64,000 bases of DNA from Coffea arabica. Lineage: Eukaryota > Streptophyta > Magnoliopsida > Gentianales > Rubiaceae. The stretch spans positions 7,316,001 to 7,380,000 of the forward strand of contig NC_092310.1 in the NCBI RefSeq assembly GCF_036785885.1, in the 5' to 3' direction. Below the pieces are notes generated by a model that searched no databases, was not told the DNA's origin, and saw only the letters and a program-made list of their open reading frames with translations. The position numbers and the translations under genes were made by a program. Of the stretch, positions 1 to 12,639 are shown in pieces; within the stretch, counting starts at the first letter, position 1; every line of letters begins with the position of its first letter.

Positions 1-996
1 ACCGAACTATTGTCTTGAAATAATATGAGTTTTGCAATTCTACGGTAGATTCATAAAAGTGCTTAAGAAACACGTGGGATAACACTGTTGAGAATGATGT
101 GTTCACTGAATAACGAAATATGATTTCATCACAACTCCAAATATTATCATAGAAATTTATAAGTAAGATAATTAAGTAGTATTATCTTAAAACTAAAGGG
201 AGAAATTTTGTTTCAATGTCGACAAATGCAACGTGCATTTTCTTAGTCTATTATTAAAAACTTGTCCAAGGATTCTTCCATTTTTATAATAGGTGTTATC
301 TCATTTTATATGCTAAAATTACTAAATTAATTTTGAGAGGTCGTTAAGTCTATTCTATATCTAAAGTACCCCTTCAGATGATAAACTATTTAGGGGGAAA
401 AAACTGTGAATTTGAACATGCCTAAAAGAATTAAGAAATAAATTTACAATAAGGAAAGATAGACTTATTATCATTAGTGGTGACTGAAAGCATTTTTTGT
501 TTGAGTGAGAATGACCCCTATTTTTTATTAGATAAAAAATTTAAAGAATTAAAGATGCTCATAAAATAAGATGAAACAATAAGGGAAGGAAATAAATCAA
601 TCCATTAAGACTGTAGGCGAGGAACTTTAAAACTTCCTACAAAGATATTCTAGAATAAGTCTGAAAATAATAGTAACAAAGTTGGTTTACATTAATAGCT
701 TGAACAACACAAGAAAATTATTAAAAAATTTTTAGTAGTTTGCCATAGAACACAAACCACCTTATGAATTATACTTGTTTGACAATATCAAAACTCTTTC
801 CACAAAGCACTTAAACACCACATACATCATCACACTCGAGCTCGAATCTAGCTCAAATCTAGGATCGTTTACACCCAATACATGAGTGGTTGAGTGATCC
901 AGAAATGGGCTGGATTTTTTAAACTGAAAAAAAAAATCTTTTTATATTTGTAATGATTTGACAATTTAGATTTAATCATATAATAAGTCCAGATTT

Positions 997-1096
997 AGGG
1001 GGGGAGGGTTGGGTTGGGTGGTACGGGGGGAGGGAGTGTAAGCAAGAGGTCTCGGGTTCGAGTCCTCCCGCTTACACAAAAAAAAAAAAAAAAAAT
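997..1096 (+). mobile_element. SINE-like retroposon, about 100 bp
   Basis: A G-rich head is followed by a perfect RNA polymerase III box B (GGTTCGAGTCC near 1055) and a terminal A-tract. It is flanked by a 9-bp direct repeat TCCAGATTT (988-996 and 1097-1105), as expected for target-primed insertion. A close relative lies at 30669-30758. In duplication copy B only the 3' tail survives (32394-32418), so the insertion predates the duplication and copy B later lost the body. Family assignment is by structure only. Confidence 0.72.
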
Positions 1097-1790
1097 TCCA
1101 GATTTGGATGTATTGGATGGTAACGGAGAAGCGAACGTAGAACAAGATTTTAAAAGAAAAGGTCCTTAGTTAAACTGCAAATTAACTCATGTGATTAGCT
1201 CGTGATTGTCCACACGGCGGATCGAAAGTGGTAAGAGATGACACTAAAGTATCAAATATATGTTGTCCCGTACTATTTGGATTTCAGTGAGGTTTATGGA
1301 GTAATGTGAAATCTCAGCGTGCAAAAAGGGGCCGCAATCAAGAATATTTTGACTGATCAAGCGCCTGCATTTTGTCTTCTTCCTATTATTTGTTTCTAAA
1401 ATGCCATCCTAAGGTGCATTACTAAATAAAGGCCCATTTGGTAAATAAGTTTTTTGGGTGTTTGTTTAAAATTTTACTGTAATTTACTGTAAGAGTTGTA
1501 GGAAATATTTTTGAAGTGTGTAAATTTTTGGATATTTTGATGTGCATAGTTTTAAAGTTTTAAGAAATTTTTTGAGATTAATATAGTTAAAATAATTTAA
1601 AAACTTGTAACAGACAAATTTGACAAAAAGCTTGCTTGCCAAACATGCCCAAAATTTGCTTTTGACCACTTTGCAGATCAAAATAGCCTTCGGATTTGTA
1701 AACATTATTAGTTTAAAGAATTACTCTAGAGTGCAATTTAGAAATCCATTGTAAACGAGAACAAGCCATATAACAAGATGTCAAACAAAC

Positions 1791-2327
1791 TGTAAGGATT
1801 CAAACGCGGAATAAACAACTATTGAGATATCAAATGTATAACAATTTAATGAAAAACAAACCACAAGTATGAAAGATAAACGACACACAACATTTAACGT
1901 GGTTTGACTCCACCATTGAGCCTACATCTACGGAGAGAAACTTGTTCTTTATTATGAGAGAAAAATCTTATACAAGAATACAACTTGAACCCAAAACCCA
2001 ACCCTTGTATACCATCTCTCATGTCCCAAAAACCCTCTCTCACACCCCATGTATAAGGTTACATAATACCCCTTGTGTTTGCTTGTGTATCTTTGTAGTA
2101 TGCCAATCTATCTATTTATAGAGAACATTACTGTCAAAAAATCAAATAACAATTGGAAACCAATACTATTTTCTAAACTCATATAAAGTAGAAAATAGTA
2201 TCTAATTCTAGTTAAATAGGGTTTTACTTGACTACTACTTCAAGTAACTAATTCCAATTAGGAAACTAGCTACTTCCCACACCAAATAGGAATCTTGACT
2301 AAAAGAAATTAAGCCAATTTCCTAACA
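1791..2327 (-). repeat. 3' LTR of the TRIM-like element
   Basis: This 537-bp repeat begins TGTAAGGATTC and ends CCTAACA on the plus strand. It aligns over its length with 3111-3645. Read on the minus strand it is the 3' LTR, because the primer site adjoins the other copy. Confidence 0.92.
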
Positions 2328-3097
2328 AATCTCTACCTTGGCGAATATTTCTTTTAGCAAACCATCCAAAAACTCCATTTGCCTTTAACTATCAAATAAT
2401 ATGGTACCAAACTACACACCCGAATCAATACAGTCCTGCCACCAAATTGATTCAATCGGCAAATGAACATGTGTAGTTACCATGAGTCCAACCTGCAGTT
2501 GACTCGTGAGAAGGTGCCTCAATTCACCATCTCCCTTTGCAGGATTTCTTCTCACCACCACTTGCAATCTAGGATGCCCTTCTGTGAGCTCTAACCCTAA
2601 CCATTGAGGCAATTAAGTGGTAAAGTCGCCATACTTCTTCCCATCTTCAGGACTGTCTCGCCACATATAGTTTCCAAGACTCCACCTAAAACAAAAAACT
2701 CGTATCTGTCAGAGTCTTTTGGCGCATAGAAATTAGATCTCCTTGTTTCTTTGGGACACGTGCCACACTATCCAAAAAACATAACAAAAATCTAAAATCC
2801 ACCGGGATGAAGTATCAACCATTGGAGGTGTGAGAAAGTCTCCACCGATTCACGTCCAAAATCAACATTGGAATTCACCTTTTCCTTGACCCTTGAATCA
2901 CCTGCCTAGATTCACCGTCAAGCATCTCCATATTTTTCGACTTTTCATCCTTTACCATCAATGCTTTTTGTCAAGCTATTGAAACAAGGATACTACCTAT
3001 TAAATTGTTCAATTGGTGACAGTTACCAATCCACTTGATCTCAATAGTTAACTAGGATCCAACTACGAATCTTGAGCAGTCCAATCTCGCAACCAAC

Positions 3098-3108
3098 CTC
3101 TGATACCA
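3098..3108 (-). other. Primer-binding site of the TRIM-like element
   Basis: On the minus strand this reads TGGTATCAGAG, two bases after the LTR end. It is complementary to the 3' end of initiator tRNA-Met, the usual plant LTR primer. It fixes the element's orientation. Confidence 0.88.
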
Positions 3109-3110
3109 CT

Positions 3111-3645
3111 TGTTAGGATTCAGGTGCGGAATAAGCAACTATTGAGATATCAAGTGCATAACAATTTAATGAGAAACAAGCCACAAGTATGAAAGATAAA
3201 TGACACACAACATTTAACGTGGTTCGACTCCACCATTGAGCCTACGTCTACGAAGAGAAACCCGTCTTTATTATGAGGGGAAAATCCTATACAATAATAC
3301 AACTTGAATCCAAACCCAACCCTTGTATACCATCTCTCATCTCCCAAGAACCCTCTTTCACAACCCATGTATAAGGCTACATGATGCCCCTTGTGTCTCC
3401 TTGTGTATCTTTGTAGTATGTCAATCTATTTATTTATAGAGAACATTACTGCCAAAAAATCAAATAACAATTGGAAACCAATACTATTTTCTAAACTCAT
3501 ATAGAGTAGAAAATAGTATCTAATTCTAGCTAAATAGGGCTTTACTCGACTACTACTTCAAGTAACTAAATCCAATTAGGAAATTAGTTACTTTCCATAC
3601 CAAATAGGAATCTTGACTAAAAGAAATTAAGTCAATATCCTAACA
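3111..3645 (-). repeat. 5' LTR of the TRIM-like element
   Basis: This 535-bp partner of 1791-2327 differs from it by scattered substitutions and small indels. Counting those differences would date the insertion. It ends CCTAACA, immediately followed by the CAAAC target duplication. Confidence 0.92.
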
Positions 3646-3854
3646 CAAACTAAGAAGAATTTTTTTCAACAACAGTCCTTTATTCAACCTTTAAAATATC
3701 CTTTTCATTTGTTCCAGTTGAAAAGAATTACTCAACGATCAATTTTTTACAAAAGTCCTTTTGAATATCTGTTGGCGCATACAAAATTTAAAATTGTATT
3801 GTTATGTTAGGCTTTACTTTCATTTTGACAATAAATGCCTTGTTGTTTTGAGTG

Positions 3855-4489
3855 ATTATGTTTACTGCAGGAATACACACTTCAACTCTGACCATGGAGT
3901 GGTTTATGTCCCTTATGCTAAACCACCTTGAGGTATTGGAGAAGGTAAGAAATGAAATAGACAACAATGCCACACAATCAGGGCAACTGATTGAGGATTC
4001 AGATCTCTCCAAATTGCCGTATTTATGTTGAATAATTAAAGAAACAGTCGGACTTTTTCCGGCAGCACCAACGCTTGTGCCTCATTATTCATTTGGGGAT
4101 TGCAGTATAGGAGGCTTTAAAATTCCTAAAAGGCAAACTTCATTAGTAAATACTTGGGTTATTCATAGAGACCCTAATGTCTGGGAAGAACCAAACAAGT
4201 TTAAGCCAGAAAGCCAGAAATTCGAGAGAATGAAGAGGTATGTGAAGAAGGGTTCAAATTTCTTCCATTTGGAAAAGATAGGAGGGCTTGTCCAGGGACA
4301 GCCTTGAGCATGAGATTGATTAACCTGTCATTGGGAACAATGCTACAAAGTTTTGATTGGGAAAGATTGGGTCCTCGGTTGGTGGATTTGGAAGAAAAAC
4401 TGGTTTTGACTTTGGGCAAGGCCAAGTCTTTGGAAGCATTGTGCACAAGTCACGCTCATCCATGATTGATAATCATTCCGCAGCTCTGA
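3855..4489 (+). pseudogene. CYP81-like P450 exon-2 pseudogene, copy A
   Basis: This aligns with exon 2 of the intact P450 at 27276-27905. Recognisable parts are the I-helix (AGIHTS), the K-helix region, the region before PERF and the heme-loop sequence. Visible lesions: the splice acceptor before ATTATG reads TG instead of AG; a TGA interrupts LPYLC*IIKET near 4029-4031; the PERF segment is distorted to PESQKF; and a frameshift puts the heme-binding FGKxRRACPG out of frame. No exon 1 precedes it. The sequence upstream is homologous to the gene's intron end and then diverges. Copy B shares the acceptor loss, the TGA and the PERF change, so these came before duplication. In copy A a one-base difference near 4400 adds another frame change. 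Confidence 0.9.
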
Positions 4490-4875
4490 GTTAGCTTCCA
4501 AGGTAACTAAAGAAACATTTATTTAGGGGCTGCTTGTTTCACAGATTGGAATCGGAAATGGAAATGAAATCATAGACTCTGGTTTTGGAATTAAAACTTT
4601 TCATTCCAATATCTAACTTGGTTCGCACATTGGAATTAGTATTGTTCCAATTCCTGATGCTGGTTTGATGAGTGTTTCGGAATTAAATGCAATTAAATTC
4701 CAAAATTACCCCTGATATAACAATTCTTCTAAAACAAAAGAATTACACATACGACAAATTAACATCTTCATAATTGTAACTACAATAGTTATTAACTTTT
4801 TGATAAAACATAAGAAAATCATAAATGATAAAAAAATTAATACCAGAAAATAAATATAGTGGCTACATTAACAAG

Positions 4876-5648
4876 GAGTAAATTCCCAAAAAAAGGAGTT
4901 TTTAAACAATCATCCAAAAGGTGACGATTTTTGAGTCTCTTCCCAAAGGGTGAAAAATGCATCCAAGGAATGTGTTTTTCCAAATAAAAACGCAACTTTC
5001 AAATACGTTATTTTATGTTTTGGAAATTTGTTTAAATATGAAAAATTGGTTAAATAGCCCATAAGATACCAGCTCTTTATGGGAAATTGGCAGGTTTTGT
5101 AATATGTTTTGTACCAGTTTTATGAGAAACATACCAGTTATTTATGGGAAAAATTGATTAAATAGTGCTCAAAGGAAAACTAGTATGTTTTGTATTTAAT
5201 ATAAATTAAATATGTGAAAGTTAAAAAAAAAAAGAAATTGCCTATAAGATACCAGCTCTTTAAGGGAAACTGGCAGGTTTTGTAGCAACTCTTTATGGGA
5301 AACATACCAGCTCTTTATGGGAAAAATTGGTTAAATAGCGTCCAAAGGAATACTAGTATGTTTTGTATTTAACATAAATTAAATATGTGAAAGTTAAAAA
5401 AAAAAGAAATTACCCATAAGATACCAGCTCTTTATGGGAAATTAGCAGGTTTTGTATTTAATACGCTATTTAACCAATTTTTTGTATTTAAACAAATTTA
5501 CGAAAATTAAAATAATGTATTTGAAAGTTACATTTTTATTTGGAAGAACGCATTTCTTGAATGTGTTTTTTCCCTTTGGGAAGAGACTCAAAAATTGCCA
5601 CCCTTTAGGAAGTTAGTTTAAAAACTCTTTCTTTTTGGAAATTTACTC
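4876..5648. mobile_element. Non-autonomous MULE-type element, 773 bp
   Basis: Inverted ends begin GAGTAAATT and extend over 100 bp, with inner tracts about failed 'tctcttccc' and 'catttcttgaatg' recognisable in both orientations. A direct repeat CATTAACAAG (4866-4875 and 5649-5658) gives a 9-10 bp target duplication typical of Mutator-like elements. The interior holds repeated units containing ACCAGCTCTTTATGGGAA. It has no coding capacity. Confidence 0.88.
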
Positions 5649-5685
5649 CATTAACAAGTCGTTTGTGGTTCCTACATTAGATAAT

Positions 5686-8600
5686 TGTGAGGACTCGAAA
5701 ATCTATTATTTTTAAAATCCCTAATTTTGGCTTAATTAATTATTTATTTGGATTTGTGCCACGAATAATATTTTCTAGTCTTATTAGACCTAAGTACATG
5801 ATTTTATAGTTTCGTTATATTTTTAAAGCGTCTCATTTCAAGAATTTTTTTTTCTTAAAAGCTTGATTAGTGAAAAGTGAAAACGTGTCTAAAAAACTTT
5901 AGCTAATTGGGAGTACAATAAACTCAAAAATTTGAGACATATACAATGGTCCTAAAATAGGCAATTTTAGGTTTAAAAACTCAAGTGATAGTTAGTAGTA
6001 CGATCGTTATAAGAATTTCTTGAAGGTTTCATTTTTTCGCGCCTAAATTGGAAATACGTGTTTTCACGTACGCTCTTAATTGAGGGACTTTGGACCATTA
6101 TTTTGGAACAATTAAGAATGAATAATATTTATATGAATATAGGTGCCCTAGAGGTTTAGTGCACTAGTGCAACAAACTTAAGAGAAATCGAGCACAAAAC
6201 GCGCGCGTAGGCGCACTATTTGCAATTGATTCTTTTCCGCACTTAAACTATTAGACGATTAGCATTCCTTATACGCCAAAGGGTCAGACCCATCAAGTCA
6301 TTTCTCCAACCTCCATGGTCGGCTAGCAGCTGCAGAGAAACAACTGAAAACTTTTCCAACATTACCTCTACAAAACTCACTAAAATCACCACCAAACCTT
6401 CATAGATTCACACCAAACTTCACATACACTTAGCTCTTCACTTGGACAACACTTTGAGCTTCAAAAGGGAGGAGCTTTCATGGTTTCTTGGAGCTTCAAG
6501 GAGGGCCGAAATTCTGGTCTTAAGCACCAAGGAGGTATATAGTGATCTAACATTCTAAACTTAGTTTATAAGAGTAGGATTACACTTATGAGCTTAAATT
6601 TGCATATGGGTTGTGGTTGTTGTTGGAAAAATTGGAAAAGTGGGCTCTATGAACTTCCACTCTTGAGTTGTTGCTGATTTTATGCTTGATGATGTTTATA
6701 ATGTTGGATTAGTGTTTAAATTAGTGGTTTGTTGATGGAAAATTGATGCAAACTCACGTTGGGTGCAAAGGCCAAATCTGACCATTTTGCCCCTGCTTTG
6801 TTCAGCCACTTTAATGCAGATATTTGAGGATTTAATGGCTTGATTGTGTTGTTTACATGTTGTAGTAGTTGTGTAAAAATTTTCATTGAAAAATGTTGAG
6901 TTTTGGTTGGTCAAATGAATTTATTCCCAAAGCTAGTAATCTGGAAGCTGTTCACGTCATGGCCAGACCAGTATTCGTATTTCGTCCATAACTCCATGTT
7001 CCGACGTCAAAATCAAGTGCCGTTAGTGGCATTTGAAAATAGACATCCCCTTATTTCCAACGGTATAAAATGCACATTTTGGTTCCATGTGTGTGAACTG
7101 CACCACTCTTCTGAATTCAGCTATTCTGTCTCTCTGTTCTGCTAGAATGAAATACAGAAGCTGTGACTTGAAGCTAGATTTCGAGCTAGTTGTGTACCAA
7201 AATTCAAAATGATTTCTTCTGTGAAATTATATCCCTATGAATTTATTTTCCAACACTATCAACCATTTCCAATTCCGAGTTCAATTGAGTGAGTTATGAT
7301 CAAAATACGGCGACTGCCTCGTTTTCGAAAACTCTTAGATTTGGACAGATTAGATGTGAGACTTGTTATGGTCTTACTAAATGAATTTCTTGGTGCTAAA
7401 CACCTACCAGATGTACCATGTAGGTTCCTTGGACTTTTATTGCACAAATGAACCATGTTTGGAGGTTTTCTTAGCCGAATGTTTGGAAACGGGGAGAAAT
7501 AGAGCTAAAGGCAGTTTTGCCTTAGTAATTTCAAAACTTTGGTTGATTGGTTAACTACCTTTCCGAAAGTATCTTTCCACGAAATTTGATAGAGAGATAC
7601 CCTTCATATAGGAGTACTATACTGCAAAATTTGGTACTAATCCAAATCCGTTCCGACACTTAACTAAAGGTCCAAAGTCGGAAATCCAAATCTGAAAAAT
7701 TGTTTAACAGTCTTGAATTTTTCCCAACTTTGAGATACCATATCTTGGTGCTCGAAACTCCGATTCTTGATTCGCTTGTTCTATCCTAAACCTTACTTGC
7801 ACCTCTAATTGAGTTATAAAATTCGAGGGCTGGTTTGCAACGGGTGAATTCTGCCGAATTTCCAAAGTTAGCGAAAAACCAACCCCGACTCAATCCTGGG
7901 TGATCTGGAACAGCAACTTTAAGCTCATTTTTGAATATGTTCCATTTAGATTCATGGAACAGTGTCTTCTAAGAACATTTAGTACTTTCAAAAACGATTC
8001 CAACGGTACCAAGTTTATAAATTTTTGACTAGTAGAAAAGAAGTTATGATTTTTCAAAAATTTTACTAAAAATCGAAAATTCTGGAATTTCAAAAGAAAT
8101 CCACGCGGGAAGCATTTTTCTAGAATCCGGCCTTGAATCCGGCCAGTTTCTGGCCAGATAGGCGGCCGGATTGTAGTTGGAATTTGAAAAAAATGAGGAT
8201 GGCTACTGCCTCCAATCCAGCCAGGTTCCGGCCGAATTGTGACGTGGCCAGCCCACTTACGATTTCGATCGTTCGTTTTCCAATCATTTCGCTTGTACTC
8301 GTTTCCAACCAATGATTCTAAGGATAATAATCCGATTTTTCTCGAGTCTTGCACCTTTTTGCGAATCCAACTTCAAAGACAAACTCAAACGAAATTTTCT
8401 AAAATATTTCCGAACCCTACTCGTGTTCAATCTTTCTCGCCACTTAGGGACTTATAGAAATTGTCTACTATTCGATGTTTAGGCACGCACGAGAACCTCC
8501 AAGAGGACCCTACCGTGGAAGTTTGAACACTCAATCCAACCTGCTTGCTTGCTTAACTTGGTGAGTGTCAAGTGTTTGACTACTTGAACTCTATGGACTT

Positions 8601-9645
8601 GATTACATGCTTAGCCTACTTGATTTTTTGAAAATGGAGTCGAGTGTGTACTTTATTGCACTCGTTCTCATTTGAAAACAAATGACTCATGCTTAACATG
8701 ATTTACCTGGTTTACATGACTTGAAATACCTGCTTAGATCTGTCAAATGTTTGAATACATGACATGATATGCTATGGCTGCATACGTCGTTGGAGTGAAT
8801 CTCCTCGACACTTACATGATACATGGGGGACGCCCAAACTCATAGGGGCGATCTTGGAACTCGAGCCGGCATGGGCTTGGTCGGGAACCTCGGTGAGCCA
8901 TGAGATTCACATGATAAGCTTGATCTATTGAGAGATCTCGCTTGGCATACTCGTGAAGTATCGCCCTATAAATGTCGTGCGGGCCCGAAGCGGTGTATGG
9001 TGGATGGATGAGGAGTAAGTGGTGAACTACGGATATGAAATATCAACCCGGTTGACGGAGAGTCATCGTGGGGAGGTATACGAATGACATCGGTAAAATG
9101 TGAAAATTAGCTCCTGAGAGCTACCATATCCTTGAATTGTTCTTTTGTTACATTTTGTTGGCATTATTAATTACTTGCAATTTATTACTTGAATTGTTAC
9201 TTGGGCTTGTTACCCGAGCTATGTGCCTGCATGTGTGTTCTTGGCTTCACGAGAGTTTTGCTCATCCTGTAGATTTGTTTTCCTTAACAGGATTGAACTT
9301 GGCGAGGTATCGAAGAAACCTTCCTGATACACTTTTGTTTAGGGTTTCTATTACTTTTGACTATGTCTTGGCTTTTGGGTTGTATTTTGGAATCCGAATG
9401 TAACTTTTAGGGCATGATGTATATTTGGGATTTATGATGGTTGTTGAACACCCGATGTATGGATCGGATAATGGATGACTATTATTAAACTTGAACGCTT
9501 CCGCATTTATTGTATCTAAGTTATTGGCTTGTATTGTGTGGTCCGGCAATAAGTTTAAATGGAATTGCTTGAGTCCTGGCGAGAGTTAAGCAAGCGTCCC
9601 GCGGATACCCTTTGGTTCGCCTTAGGGAGAAGTGGGGGTGTCACA
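5686..9645 (+). mobile_element. Solo LTR, 3.96 kb, gypsy-like
   Basis: The tract starts TGTGAGGACTCG, ends GGGGTGTCACA and is flanked by ATAAT (5681-5685 and 9646-9650), a perfect 5-bp target duplication. It has no gag-pol and no internal terminal repeats, and a second full-length copy lies inverted at 16073-19989. The best reading is therefore one very long LTR left after LTR-LTR recombination. LTRs this long are known in plant Ty3/gypsy lineages such as Tekay/Del, Retand and Ogre; the lineage cannot be fixed without internal sequence. It sits inside the Harbinger element, 37 bp from the MULE-type insert. Confidence 0.85.
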
Positions 9646-9855
9646 ATAATGATATGAAATAGATCTCTCCTTACATATATGAATAAAAGAATGAGACTCA
9701 AATCACAAAAGCTAACCATACCAAATACAAATCAATTATCTAATCCAGTCGAGAGTGCCACTCAATGTCCACAATCTCCAAAAGACTAATCATATCACCA
9801 TAACAAAAAGAAATTGCCATCAAATCATCACTTTCCAGCTAACAATAATTTTACT

Positions 9856-10940
9856 TCAGCGAGTAGATGGAGGACAAAGGAGGTTAATTACATATTGTCG
9901 TTTCATTTCTACAGGAAGATTGTAGAACACATGAAGCTTGGAAATCTGCTCCGAAAGTATGTCGGCTGCATTCATTACATCTCCACTCGGTAAAGCAAGT
10001 TTCATTAACTCAGCAACAACTTGATCTCTTCTATCGGAGACCAATTGCTCACGTTTATCCTCATTTGACATGGCTGCTGCCATAGTTGTGAAATTAGCTT
10101 GAATTCCCTCCATGAAATCTCCAAATTTGCTGGTGAGAAGTTGCAATGATGCATCAAGATCACCCCTTGTTGTTGATGCAGATTTCATTTTTTTTTGACA
10201 CATTTGCAATGGGAGGTGATTGTTTCTTTTGTTTCTTGGAATTTCTTGTGCTTGTTGAGCTTGGTTGAGTTGATTGCTCCATGGAATTTACTTCATCTTC
10301 TTCTACCTTATCATTATCCGAGTTTGACATAGCATCAAACCCTTCATCTCCTTCCTCCAAATTTTGGACATCTTCCATATCTTGGACAGCTTGTGCAAAA
10401 TCTTCAGCAACATTTCTAGTGGCTCTGTCTCTTCCATATACAATTTCAAGATCTCCTAAATATGGAAATTTGACATCCCAAAAGCCCTTCGCATCCTTAT
10501 GAGTCTAGAGATAGAATAGAAAGACAAATGATAATCTTAATAAAAGGTTGAAAAAGAACATATCAGAATGTAAAAAGTAACCAATTTCTTACCTTGCACC
10601 AATCATCATACCACTGTTTTTCACAAGAAATCTTTTTCTCAGCATCATTCCAACTACAACCACTTTCTTTGCACATTTCAACAATTGCATGGAACCTATT
10701 TTTCAGCCACTTAACTTTTGATTCAATATGTGGGCTGACTTGTTTGGTAAAAGTAGGTTGCTTACTCAAGATAATTTTAAGCAATTCGCTCATATAATTA
10801 TATTTTTAAATCCTCCATCTGATTTTCACATTGGATCACAAGCCAACTCTTGCAATGCTTCTATGAGCACATTTACCTCTTCACCAGTCCAAAAACATTT
10901 ATTTTTCCATCTTCCACGTACAATTTCATCATTCTCCATC
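9856..10940 (-). pseudogene. Harbinger Myb/SANT-like DNA-binding protein, decayed
   Basis: Minus-strand pieces read in order as a Myb/SANT-like protein. The N-terminal part (about 10940-10590) contains WTGEEVNVLIEAL and later KWLKNRFHAIVEM and CSWNDAEK, a trihelix/SANT-like fold. A splice-donor-like GTAAG follows near 10590. The second part (about 10500-9856) has an acidic serine-rich linker (EEGDEGFDAMSNSDNDKVEE), a basic stretch and a helical C-terminus ending CPPSTR. In Harbinger elements this partner protein binds the termini and helps import the transposase. Lesions: a TGA replaces the tryptophan after ACDPM, a frameshift precedes MSELL, and another lies near 10200. Confidence 0.82.
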
Positions 10941-11167
10941 CTATCATTTAGAAGTCAACCCATATATATCAATTAATTTTGATACACAATAGAATATAAC
11001 TGAAATTTATAATATAACAAAACACATAAAAGAACATACAATTAAAAGTCAATCCAAATTTAAAAGAACATACATCAAGTGTCAATCTAATTCACAAATC
11101 CACTACAAGAGTACATCAAATGTCAATCCAAATTTAATGAGTCTAAGAGCTAAACATCCATTCATAG

Positions 11168-12585
11168 CTAAATACTAAGTCCAGCCCTCCAATTGTCAAA
11201 CATTTCATGTGCTAAATTATTTCTAAAATTTGCCCATTGATCACTTGGCAAAATAGTGGATATGTACTCTACTTCTTCATCACTGTCTTCATCTTCACTT
11301 TCATTTTCTTCACTTTGTAGTAATTCTTGTGGATCAAAAGTCATGAACTTCCTTATCAAGTTGTGCAGTAGACAACATGCCATAATTATTCGCACTTGTG
11401 TTTGAATTGGAAAAAATGAAGGGGATGCTAGAATCTTCCACCTTCCTTTTAGCAATCCAAAACATCTTTCTATGATATTTCTAGCTTTAGAATGTTTCAT
11501 GTTGAAATATTCCTCTGGTCTTTGTGGTCGATAACCATTGAATTCATTAAGGTAATATCTTTGCCCTCGATAAGGGGCAAGAAATCCATCAGCATTACAA
11601 TATCAAGCATCCACCAAGTAATAACAACCTTCAAAATTCAATCATGCACAAATTAATACTAGACTACCTTATTTTCGAAAAAAAATTGATTGAATGGTAT
11701 TGAATACTGCAATATATGTTTACCTTGTGGGACTCTAAGACCATTTGGTCTAGAGATAGCATTTCGAAGCACACGACCATCATGTGCCGAACCTTCCCAA
11801 CCAGGCAAGACATAGATAAATTGCATATTAGGAGAACAAACCCCTAATACATTCGTTGCAATACTTCCTTTTCTCGTTCGATATCTTGATTTTTGTTCGG
11901 TGGGTGGTGTCACATCTATTAATGTCCCATCTAAGGCACCTAAACAATTCTATTTTAAGAAAAATAAAAAATATAACAGAGTTAAAATGTCTATATTGGA
12001 TAGTTTAGATGAAAATATATATTTTATTAAATGATTGTATTTTAATGTTTGAATTACCTTAAAACATTTCCATCTCTCATCTGTGCAATCTTCGGTAATA
12101 GGCTCAGGCTTCTTAAGTAATATAGTATGCAATTTCAAAACTGCTAGGAGGCAAAGATTAAATTGACGACTCATCGTTTCTCTCCTTCTCCAAAATAGAC
12201 CACAAATTGTTCTACTTTTCTTGTGGTGAGCCAAAACATATACAAACATGGCAACAATTTCTTCTATTGACATGTTTCTTGTAGCTTTCAAACCTCCAGT
12301 GTCTCTAATCATTTCACATAATATCCCAAATGTTCGTCTATCCATACGAAGTTCGCTAATACAATAAGCATCACTCTCCCTAGTCAAATTGAATAAGTGT
12401 TGCATGCGCTCAGTGACTTTTTCTTCTTTTGATTTTATTTGGCGTCTTCTACTTTTGAGATGAATAAATATTAACTGGTACCACATCATAAACAGTGCAA
12501 TAACAACCATTATCATTCCTGATAAAATCTGGCTTTGCCCTTGATATTTTTTGCTTCTTCTGTTTTCAATAGGCAAACGTGGCAT
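11168..12585 (-). pseudogene. Harbinger transposase (DDE_Tnp_4 type), near-complete pseudogene
   Basis: Three minus-strand exons can be traced. Exon 1 (about 12585-12061) encodes the helical N-terminus with MDRRTFGILCEMIRDTGGL. Exon 2 (about 11948-11725) starts NCLGALDGT, the first catalytic Asp, and continues to [11 protein letters not shown], the second Asp. Exon 3 (about 11625-11168) has GFLAPYRGQRYYLNEF and ARNIIERCFGLLKGRW, which holds the catalytic Glu. All three acidic residues are thus present. One TGA interrupts the usual DAGYPN block (DA*YCNADGF, near 11610). Introns have GTAATT and GTAAAC donors. The transposase cuts and pastes Harbinger elements at TTA sites. Apart from the one nonsense codon it is well preserved, which suggests recent death. 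Confidence 0.88.
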
Positions 12586-12639
12586 CTTTGTCTACATAAC
12601 AATATGACAACCAAACGTAAGTATTCACAATAAGACAGG

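Larger units (their letters stand above)
1791..3645 (-). mobile_element. Small non-autonomous LTR retrotransposon (TRIM-like)
   Basis: Two direct repeats of about 536 bp (1791-2327 and 3111-3645) flank about 780 bp of non-coding DNA. The ends are TG...CA and the target duplication is CAAAC (1786-1790 and 3646-3650). Next to the right LTR, CTCTGATACCA (3098-3108) is the complement of the initiator tRNA-Met primer site TGGTATCAGAG, so the element reads on the minus strand with its 5' LTR at 3111-3645. The minus-strand purine tract beside the left LTR (about 2328-2345) fits a polypurine tract. There are no gag or pol domains, so mobility would depend on an autonomous partner. The equivalent site in copy B (about 33113) is empty, so insertion postdates the duplication. 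Confidence 0.93.
1..4525 (+). repeat. Segmental duplication, copy A
   Basis: The first base of the window matches position 31407, and the two tracts then align with only scattered differences up to 4525 (partner ends near 38323). Copy A carries two things copy B does not: a complete SINE-like insert (997-1096) and a non-autonomous LTR element (1791-3645). Copy B in turn carries a 4.3-kb inverted-arm element. The shared content is about 1.8 kb of AT-rich upstream sequence plus intron 1 and exon 2 of a P450 pseudogene. Copy A probably extends leftwards beyond the window. Its right end is the insertion point of a Harbinger-type element. Lesions shared by both copies predate the duplication. Confidence 0.95.

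Noticed and set aside
1030..1075. Possible tRNA gene (perfect box B)
   Set aside because: No cloverleaf, A-tract tail and 9-bp flanking duplication; fits a SINE-like retroposon, repeated at 30669.
6903..7145. 80-codon frame as a small gene
   Set aside because: Within LTR sequence, no family resemblance, disrupted in the second LTR copy.
8120..8457. Overlapping frames at 7890-8457 as a possible gene
   Set aside because: They lie inside the 3.96-kb LTR, overlap on both strands and match no family.
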